Assembly: GCA_947184155.2 (NCBI GenBank)
Contig: CAMXCT020001994.1
Coordinates: 1-64,000 of the forward strand
DNA length: 64,000 nt
DNA from: Cladocopium goreaui
Lineage: Eukaryota; Sar; Dinophyceae; Suessiales; Symbiodiniaceae
Reading direction: 5' to 3'
Shown here piece after piece: positions 56,508-64,000 of this stretch; position 1 is the first letter of the stretch, and every line of letters starts with the position of its first letter. The position numbers and the translations under genes were made by a program. Below the pieces are notes generated by a model that worked only from the letters and a program-made list of their open reading frames with translations, was not told the origin of the DNA and did no database searches.

Positions 56508-58175
56508 CTTCTCTGTGTAAAAGCTTTTGTGTGTAAAAGTTTCTGTGTGTAAAAACCACTTTGTGTAAAGACTTCTTTGTGTAAAAGCTTCTATGTGTGA
56601 AAGCTTCTCTGTGTGAAATGTTTGTGTAAAGATTTCACTGTGTGTAAAAGCTTCGGTGTGTAAAAACTCTCTGTGTAAAGTGTAAAGGCTTCTCTGTGTA
56701 AAAGCCTCTGTGTGTAAACGCGTCTGTGTGTGAAAGCTATATATCTGTGTAAAGACTTCTTTGTGTAACAGCTTCTGTGTGTAAAGGCTCCTAGACGTTT
56801 GTGCGCAAAAGCTCCTTAGAGTAAAGACTTCTCCGTGTAAAACCTTCTGTGTGTAAAAAGCTCCTTTGTGTAAAGACTTCTCTGTGTAAAAGCCCCTGTG
56901 TGTGTAAATGCTTTTGTATGTAAAAGCTCCTCTGTGTAAAGGCTTCTCTGTGTAAAAGCTTCTGTGTGCAAACGCGTCTGTGTGTAAAAACTCTCTCTGT
57001 CAGGCCTTCTTCGTGTAAAAAGCTCTGTGTGAAAAAGCTCCTAGACGTTTGTGTGCAAAAGCTCCTTGGAGTAAAGACTTCTCTGTGTAAAACCTTCTGT
57101 GTGTAAAAAGCTCCTTTGTGTAAAGACTTCTCTGTGTAAAAGCCCCTGTGTGTGTAAATGCTTTTGTGTGTAAAAGCTCCTCTGTGTGAAGGCTTCTCTG
57201 TGTAAAAAAAGCTTCTGTGTGCAAACACGTCTGTGTGTAAAAACCCTCTCTGTCAGGCCTTCTTCGTGTAAAAAGTTTTGTGTGAAAAAGCTCCTAGACG
57301 TTTGTGTGCAAAAGCTCCTTAGGGTAAAGACTTCTCTGTGTAAAACCTTCTGTGTGTAAAAAGCTCCTTTGTGTAAAGGCTTCTCTGTGTAAAAGCCCCT
57401 GTGTGTGTAAAAGCTTGCTGTGTGCAAATGCTTTTGTGTGTAAAAGCTCCTCTGTGTAAAGGCTTCTCTGTGTAAAAGCTTCTATGTGCAAACGCGTCTG
57501 TGTGTAAAAACTCTCTCTGTCAGGCCTTTTTCGTGTAAAAAGGTCTGTGTGAAAAAGCTCCTAGACGTTTTGGCCAGAAAATGTAGTTGGTCCGGTGTAG
57601 AGTTCCCTTACGGAACAATTAGAGGGGCTCGGCCATGGGTGTCACATGAGACCCTTATGGTTTTCGCACGTTTTGCCCATAGCCTGCCGGAGTGTGGCCG
57701 TTCCGCTGATGCGTGGAACCGGCCGTATGCTGATTTACCATAGATTCTTTCTCCAGATCACACGACTGGAAGAGGCAAGAGCGATTCCTGCAACTTGACA
57801 ATAAAAAGACGTTTGTGTGCAAAAGCTCCTTAGAGTAAAGACTTCTCTGTGTAAAACCTTCTGTGTGTAAAAAGCTCCTTTGTGTAAGGACTTCTCTGTG
57901 TAAAAGCCCCTGTGTGTGTAAAAGCTTGCTGTGGGTAAATGCTTTTGTGTGTAAAAGCTCCTTTGTGTGAAGGCTTCTCTGTGTAAAAGCTTCTGTGTGC
58001 AAACGCGTCTGTGTGTAAAAAGCCTTCTGTGTAAAGACTTCTCTGTGTAACAGCTTCTGTGTGTAAAGGCTCCTAGATGTTTGTGTGCAAAAGCTCCTTA
58101 GAGTAAAGACTTCTCTGTGTAAAACCTTCTGTGTGTAAAAAGCTCCTTTGTGTAAAGACTTCTATGTGTAAAAGC
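56508..58175. repeat. GTGTAAA-type short-repeat array
   Basis: Units of about 15-20 bp such as GACTTCTCTGTGTAAAAGC, AAACGCGTCTGTGTGT and AAAGCTCCTTAGAGT form higher-order repeats of about 250 bp. It is interrupted at 57566-57812 by an unrelated segment. Confidence 0.9.
57566..57812. other. Unrelated segment inserted in the GTGTAAA array
   Basis: About 247 bp without the array motif, bordered on the left by CTAGACGTTT and on the right by AAAGACGTTT. The shared AGACGTTT looks like a target-site duplication or a recombination joint. Confidence 0.6.
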
Positions 58176-58309
58176 TTCTGTGCGACTCCTCCATCCAGCT
58201 TTCTTTCGGGTCACGCTGTCGTCCAGTTTCAATCTGCAACATTGTTTCTTGTGGAAGAATGCAAAGAACAGGTGAAAGCATCGCAGGTTAAAAAATTGAA
58301 CATAAACAG

Positions 58310-58880
58310 GGCACAGAGTGCTGTAATTTACAGCATTTTGCGCTGTCAGATGGCAAGAACCCGCGTAAATACCACAGTTTTAGTCCCCGAAAGTGGCTAA
58401 GACACTGTTATTTGCAGGGTTTCGTTCACGTCACGATCTTCGATTTTTTGAAAAACGCGTAAATACCAGCGTTTTTTGCGTTCATCAATGCAAAAAATCG
58501 GTTCAGAAAGGGAAGAAAATGCTGTAATTTACAGGGGTTTGGCGCCGCCACGGGCAAAAAACTGCGTAAATACCAGCGTTTCGGCGTCCAAAAGTGGCCA
58601 AAACACCGCTATTTACAGTGTTTCGTGCCTTCCACGTTTTCTTGAAATTGCAAAAACCATGTAAATACCAGCAGTTTTTGCGATCAACCCGCCAAAAATG
58701 CTGTAATTTACAGTGTTTTTTTTGCTTGGCTTTCAAAAACACTGGTATTTGCGGTGTTTTGTGCATCTTGGGTCCAAAAAGCATTGGTATTTACAGCATT
58801 TTCTGCTTTTTTGCATGGCTCCCGCAAAAGACGTTAAAACGCAAAAATGCTGTAATTTACGGCATTTTGTGACTTTCGAA
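58310..58880. repeat. Array of palindromic GTAAATACCAG / CTGTAATTTACAG cores, copy 1
   Basis: About twelve cores at 40-65 bp spacing, alternately GTAAATACCAGCG, its reverse complement type CTGGTATTTAC, and the self-complementary type CTGTAATTTACAG, each flanked by A runs on the left and T runs on the right. Confidence 0.85.
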
Positions 58881-59395
58881 AAGCGAAAAATCGTCCGAAA
58901 AATGTGTCAAAACGGCACTTTTTTCCGATTTTAGGTGCCCTCCAAACGGGGGGGGGGGGCCTTTTGCTCTTGGAGACGCTTATGAGCGACCCGGATTCCG
59001 GCCAAAAAGCTCTCCCCCACCCTCCTGAAGGATTTTTGGTGTTTTTCGGGGCCCGGCGTCGGAGGGTCGGCGGCTCGGGGCGCGCCTCACCTTAGAGCTC
59101 TAGTCGCTCTGGGACGCTCGTGGGGCAAGCCACTCGTGGGGAGCCGGCGGAGCCGAATTTTTGGGCTGACGCCCCTCGTCGGCTCCGCCGGACCACTCGG
59201 CCCTCCATTTCATCGCAGTGTGGGCGTGAAAGTTACTGAATGAGGACCTGCTTCAGAAATATATTCCTTAGGTTTTTTGGAACATATTTGTTGGAATAGA
59301 CGATTTTTTGGGGAGCAAGTGAGTTCCCGAAAGCTCCTGCGAAGGTTTTTTCCTAAAGAACTGCTGCCGATTTCAACTTGTTACTTCGTGTAAAG

Positions 59396-59985
59396 GCGCC
59401 TCTGTGCAAAGACTTCTCTGTGTAAAAGCTTTTGTGTGTAAAAGTTTCTGTGTGTAAAAACCACTTTGTGTAAAGACTTTTTTGTGTAAACGCTTCTCTG
59501 TGTGAAAGCACGTCTTTGTAAAGATTTCTCTCTGTGTAAAAGCTTCCGTGTATAAAAACTCTCTGTGTAAAGGCTTCTCTGTGTAAAAGTTTCTGTGTGT
59601 AAACGCGTCTGTGTGTTAAAGCTCTCTGTGTAAAGACTTCTTTGTGTAACAGCTTTTGTGTGTAAAAGCTCCAAGATGTTTGTGTGAAAAGGCTCCTCAG
59701 AGGAAAGACTTCTCTGTGTAAAACCTTCTGTGTGTAAAAAGCTACTCTGTGTAAAGGCTTCTCTGTGTAAAAGCTTCTGTGTGCAAACGCGTCTGTGTGT
59801 AAAAAGCCCTCTGTGTAAAGACTTCTTCGTGTAAAAACTTCTGTGAGTAAAAGCTCCTAGACGTTTGTCTGCAAAAGCACCTTAGAGTAAAGACTTCCCT
59901 GTGTAAAACCTTCTGTATGTAAAAAGCTCCTTTGTGTAAAGACTTCTCTGTGTAAAAGCCCCTGTGTGTGTGGGTAAAAGCTTCT
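59396..59985. repeat. GTGTAAA-type short-repeat array, second copy
   Basis: Same units as at 56.5 kb, about one third as long. Confidence 0.9.
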
Positions 59986-60114
59986 GTGCGTCTCCTCCCT
60001 CCAGCTTTCTTTCGGGTCACGCTGTCGTCCAGTTTCAATCTGCAACGTTGCTTCTTGTGGAAGAATGCAGAATAATGCAAAGAACATGTGAAAGCATCGC
60101 GCGTTTAAAAATTG

Positions 60115-60690
60115 AACATAAACAGCGCACAAAGTGCTGTAATTTACAGCATCTTGCGCTGTCAGATGGCAAGAACCCGCGTAAATACCACAGTTTTAGT
60201 CCCCGAAAGTGGCTAAAACACTGTTTTTTTACAGGGTTTCGTTCACGTCACGACCTTCGATTTTTTGAAAAACGCGTAAATACCAGCGTTTTTTGCGTTC
60301 ACCAAGGCAAAAAATCGGTTCAAAAAATGCAAAAAATGCTGTAATTTACAGGGGTTTGGCGCCGTCACAGGCAAAAAACTGTGTAAATACCAGCGTTTCA
60401 GCGTCCAAAAGTGGCCAAAACACCGCTATTTACAGTGTTTCGTGCCTTCCACGTTTTCTTGAAATTGCAAAAACACCGTAAATACCAGCATTTTCTGCGA
60501 TCAACCCGCCAAAAATGCTGTAATTTACAGTGTTTTTTTGCTTGGCTTTCAAAAACACTGGTATTTGCAGTGTTTTGTGCATCTCGGGCCCAAAAAGTAC
60601 TGGTATTTACAGCATTTTCTGCATTTTGCATGGCTCCCGCAACAGACGTTAAAACGCAAAAATGCTGTAATTTACAGCATTTGGTGACTT
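60115..60690. repeat. Array of palindromic GTAAATACCAG / CTGTAATTTACAG cores, copy 2
   Basis: Same order of cores as 58310-58880, about 1806 bp downstream, with scattered substitutions. Confidence 0.85.
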
Positions 60691-60985
60691 TCGAAAAGTT
60701 GAAAATCGTCCGAAAAAGGTGTCCAAACGGCGCTTTTTTCCGATTTTAGGTACCCTCAAAATCGGGGGGGGGGAATGCTCTTGGAGACGCTGATGAGCGA
60801 CCCGGATTCCGTCCAAAAAGCTTTCCCCCACCCTCCTGAAGGATTTTTGGTGGTTTTCGGGGCCCGCCGTCGGAGGGTCGGCGGTTTGGGGCGCGCCTCA
60901 CCTTAGAGCTCTAGTCGCTCTGGGACGCTCGTAGGGCAAGCCACTCGTGGGGAGCCGGCGGAGCCGAATTTAAGGGCTGCCGCCC

Positions 60986-61500
60986 CTGCCGCCGACCCCG
61001 GTAAAGAATCGGGGATTGCTGGTGTCCAAAAACGATGTGGGAAAATACGATGATCAACTCTATTTTTTTTGGACTTTGCATTGCAACTGTTCGAGAAAGT
61101 TAAAAAACATCTGACAAAATATACCTGACGCAGATGACTTCTAGGCCTTGGGCAGATGCCGCAGTGTTCCAATTTCTTCAAGGGCTGGTGAAACAGGCAA
61201 GAGCCGCGAGAAAATTTGGCAAATGCATCATCACATGCAGGATCATGCACGAAGGGCTATGTCAGTAACTGGTGCAGCTTTCGGATCAATTGCAGTTAGG
61301 TGCTGGCTGCATGACGAGACAGTTGATAAGAAGCTTGCTCTGAACCCAACAACACATCTATGGTCATTTGGGCCGAGAGACATAAGACCAAATTGCCAAA
61401 AGCTATCATGACAAGAAAGCTTCAGCTTAGTTGGTGCCATAAAATAGCTACACAACTTCTTTTTTGGATTGAAGCTATTCTATAAAATGCATAGCCCTTA
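60986..61500 (+). other. Possible exon or gene remnant
   Basis: An ATG at 61134 opens 44 codons (MTSRPWADAAVFQFLQGLVK and on) ending in TAA at 61268. A second + frame, 61148-61411, contains VTGAAFGSIAVRCWLHDETV. Either could be an exon, or the two together a frameshifted remnant. No domain recognised. Confidence 0.25.
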
Positions 61501-62095
61501 TCATTTTTCCACCTTTTTAAGAGCTGCTGGCTGCTGCTAGCTGGCTGCTACAGGGAACAGACAATGTCGTGCCCACGGGCTGCAGAATGCCAGAATTAGC
61601 TGCGGAGAAGTTAACGTAAGAAGTCGTGCCTACCCCCTAAACACAAGCGACCTCTGGCGTTTTTGGCGCACTTTTCTTGAATTTTGTTGCGGTGCCTATG
61701 TGTTTCGCTATCAACGCCTACTTAGGGGATTTGCATTGTTGTTGTTTGGATCCAGCGGTGCCATAGGGAACTCCTGTCGTCTCGAGCTGGTTGGTCATAC
61801 GTCGTTTGTACGTCGTTTTGACGTCATTTCTTCTCCTACTACTGCCAGGAACCTGATTGCCTCTAGTGCCTGCCTGCTGTTTGCCTGCTGCTGCTGTGCT
61901 GCTGCCTGGTTGGAATGAAGGATGTTACTCCTTATGACAAGGGAACATGTGAGATTTTTCTTAGCGAATGTGGAATTCCATTGTTAAACAACTCAATCGA
62001 AACCATTGGCCACAAGAACAGTTTGAAACCACATCAATTAAAGCTTGCTGCTGGTGCGGAAATTATCAGTTTTTTAAACAATTTTTTACGTTTTT
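61500..62095 (+). other. Leader part of the CTG-rich repeat, with a 60-codon ORF
   Basis: Begins with AAGAGCTGCTGGCTGCTGCT, the same motif as the array to the right. An ATG at 61915 opens 60 codons that end with LKLAAGAEIISF, the same ending as the short ORFs in the array. Confidence 0.35.
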
Positions 62096-63960
62096 AAGAG
62101 CTTCTGGCTGCTGCTAGCTTGCTGCTAGCTGCTGCACTGCTGCCGCTGCTCTTACTGCTACTGCTGCTGCTGGACTCACTGCTGCCGCTGCTACTGCCAC
62201 AGCCGCTGCTCTGGCTGCTGCTGCAGCTCCCGGCAGCAAAACACCATGGCCCTAAAGGATGAAGCGAGTCCAAAATATACGTTTCCCGGGGCCGGGATGT
62301 CCCATCTGAAATCCTAGAAAAATAAATCATGGTTTCAAACCTTTTTTAAGAGCTGCTAGCTGCCTGTTAGCTGCTGCTGCTCTTACTGCGAGTGCTGGAC
62401 TCGCTGCTGCCGCTGCTCTTGCTGCTGGTGCGGCTAAACTTGCTTTGGCGAACGCGTGCGAAACACTTCCCGGCAGCAAAATAGCATGGCCCTAAAGGAC
62501 GAACCGAGTCCAAAATATACGTTTCCCGGGGCCGGAACAAAAATATAAATAAATATCTCATGGTTTCAAACCTTTTTAAGAGCTGCTAGCTGGCTGTTCG
62601 CTGCTGCTGCTCTTACTGCTAGTGCTGGACTCGCTGCTGCCACTGCTACTGCCACTGCCGCTGCTCTTGCTGCTGGTGCGGAAATATCAGTTTTTTACTT
62701 TTTTCAGAGCTGCTGGCTGCTGCTAGCTTACTGCTAGCTGCTGTACTGCTGCCGCTGCTCTTACGGCGGCTGCTGGACTCACTGCTGCCGCTGCTACTGC
62801 CGCAGCCGCTGCTCTGGCTGCTGCTGCAGCTCCCGGCAGCAAAACACCATGGCCCTAAAGGATGAACCGAGTCCAAAATATACGTTTCCCGGGGCCGGAA
62901 CGTCCCTTCTGAAATCCTACAAAAAGCTTGCTGCTGGTGCGGAAATTATCAGTTTTTTAAACATTTTTTTACCTTTTTAAGAGCTTCTGGCTGCTGCTAG
63001 CTTGCTGCTAGCTGCTGGACTCCCTGCTGCCGCTGCTACTGCCACGGCCGCTGCTCTGGCTGCTGCTGCAGCTCCCGGCAGCAAAACACCATGGCCCTAA
63101 AGGACGAACCGAATCCAAAATATACGTTTCCCGGGGCCGGAACGTCCCTTCTGAAATCCTGCAAAAAGTTTGCTGATGGTGCGGAAATTATCAGCTTTTT
63201 ACATTTTTAAGAGCTAGCTGCTGCTAGCTGGCTGCTAGCTGCCACTGCCACGGCCGCTGCTCTGGCTGCTGCAGCTCCCGGCAGCAAAACACCATGGCCC
63301 TAAAGGACGAACCGAATCCAAAATATACGTTTCCCGGGGCCGGAACGTCCCTTCTGAAATCTTACAAAAAGCTTGCTGCTGGTACAGAAATAATCAGTTT
63401 CTTACATTTTTCAAGGCTTCTGGCTGCTGCTAGCTGGCTGCTAGCTGCTGCACTGCTGCCGCTGCTCTTACTGCTACTGCTGCTGCTGGACTCACAGCTG
63501 CCGCTGCCACTGCCACGGCCGCTGCTGCCGCTCCCGGCAGCAAAACACCATGGCCCTAAAGGACGAACCGAGTCCAAAATATACGTTTCCCGGGGCCGGA
63601 ACGTCCCTTCTGAAATCCTACAAAAAGCTTGCTGCTGGTGCGGAAATATCAGTTTTTACTTGCTTTCCAAGCTCAGAAACGGCGCCTCCGCCACGCCCAA
63701 ACAGCAGGGCCCTGAAGGACGGAAAAGCATCAAAATTGCGACCAAAAACTGCCTAATGTAACTTCTGAAACCCATAGAAAAGTGATGATTTTAGCTACTT
63801 TTTCCTCCTGCTGCTGCTGTAGCTAAAATTTCCTCCTGCTGCTGCTGCTGCTCCTGCTCTTGCTACTCCTTCTGTTCAAAAGATAGCTCCCGGATGGGAA
63901 AACACCATGGCAGTGAAGGACGGAAAAGCATCAAAATTGCGACCAAAAACTCCCTAATGT
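62096..63960. repeat. CTG-rich tandem array, units of about 200-360 bp, conserved short ORF
   Basis: Each unit has a CTGCTGCT-rich part (GAGCTGCTGGCTGCTGCTAG) and a non-repetitive part starting GGCAGCAAAACACCATGGCC and continuing through ATATACGTTTCCCGGGGCCG to a KLAAGAEI-coding end. Copies of CATGGCCCTAAAGGA lie at about 62246, 62486, 62850, 63091, 63294 and 63549; a diverged one is near 63906. Minus strand frames give poly-Ser artefacts. Confidence 0.88.
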
Positions 63961-64000
63961 AACTTCTGAAACGGCCCCAACTGCCTAACGTTAGAAACGG

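Larger units (their letters stand above)
56241..60985. repeat. Composite duplication: segment A, GTGTAAA array, segment B, twice
   Basis: Segment A (GACGCCCCTCGTCGGCTCCG … CATCGCAGTGTGGGC …) occurs at about 56244-56510 and 59168-59395. It is followed by arrays of short TCTGTGTAAAAGC-like units (56.5-58.17 and 59.39-59.98 kb). Segment B, from CTTTCTTTCGGGTCACGCTG on, occurs at about 58199-59165 and 60005-60970. Order and orientation are the same in both copies; the second has a shorter array. Confidence 0.88.

Noticed and set aside
56791..57427. Minus-strand frames rich in His, Thr, Phe and Lys
   Set aside because: Translations of GTGTAAA-type short repeats; indels between units change the frame.
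1..64000. tRNA, rRNA, or dinoflagellate spliced-leader genes
   Set aside because: No convincing cloverleaf, rRNA segment or spliced-leader sequence was found by eye; a covariance-model search would be decisive.

Overview
The window looks like nuclear DNA of a dinoflagellate (Symbiodiniaceae, Polarella or a relative; the genus cannot be told from sequence alone). The evidence is many small exons separated by introns that start with GT, GC or GA and end in AG followed by an exon that usually starts with G, genes all on the + strand, very heavy simple-sequence and satellite DNA, and a Helitron-like element with an OTU domain and a repeated Cys-rich module of a kind I recall from dinoflagellate proteins. 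No bacterial-style gene, tRNA, rRNA or CRISPR array was seen.

Region 1 (about 2.8-33.8 kb) is a run of + strand spliced genes. I rebuilt several by hand by requiring that reading frame survive every junction: a 2-oxoglutarate/Fe(II) oxygenase C-terminal part (2858-5466, seven exons, complete iron-binding triad), an unrecognised gene (6047-6767), a spermidine-synthase-like SAM-dependent methyltransferase (7410 to 9162 or 10319), an unrecognised gene ending at 13215, an unrecognised gene ending at 22340, a fragment ending at 23243, and a coiled-coil protein gene (25269-33754, eleven exons). Promoters and 5' ends were not found for any of them. Introns and spacers hold microsatellites, a pyrimidine-rich/minisatellite block of about 5.2 kb flanked by inverted repeats (13.80-19.08 kb), and a 4.36-kb satellite of a 12-bp unit inside one intron of the coiled-coil gene.

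Region 2 (34.1-53.4 kb) is built around a Helitron-like element. Its coding core (41.6-51.1 kb) specifies an OTU-type protease domain, zinc clusters, a Rep (HUH and two-tyrosine) nuclease, a PIF1-type helicase and a C-terminal tail with three copies of a Cys-rich module. It is broken into three frames by two single-base-type frameshifts, both in homopolymer runs. Upstream lies 6.7 kb of a dispersed repeat carrying dozens of short hairpins with a GTT loop. Downstream lies a 220-bp tandem array bracketed by two copies of the sequence that follows (and includes the end of) the element's last ORF.

Region 3 (53.4-64.0 kb) is almost wholly repeats: a 112-bp duplication, a GTT microsatellite, a G-rich 650-bp tandem duplication, a GTGTAAA-type short-repeat array that is itself part of a duplicated composite unit, two copies of an array of palindromic GTAAATACCAG-like cores, and a CTG-rich array of about 250-bp units that each keep a short ATG-started ORF. 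Work was by eye; exon ends may be off by a few bases where the two intron borders share the same bases.
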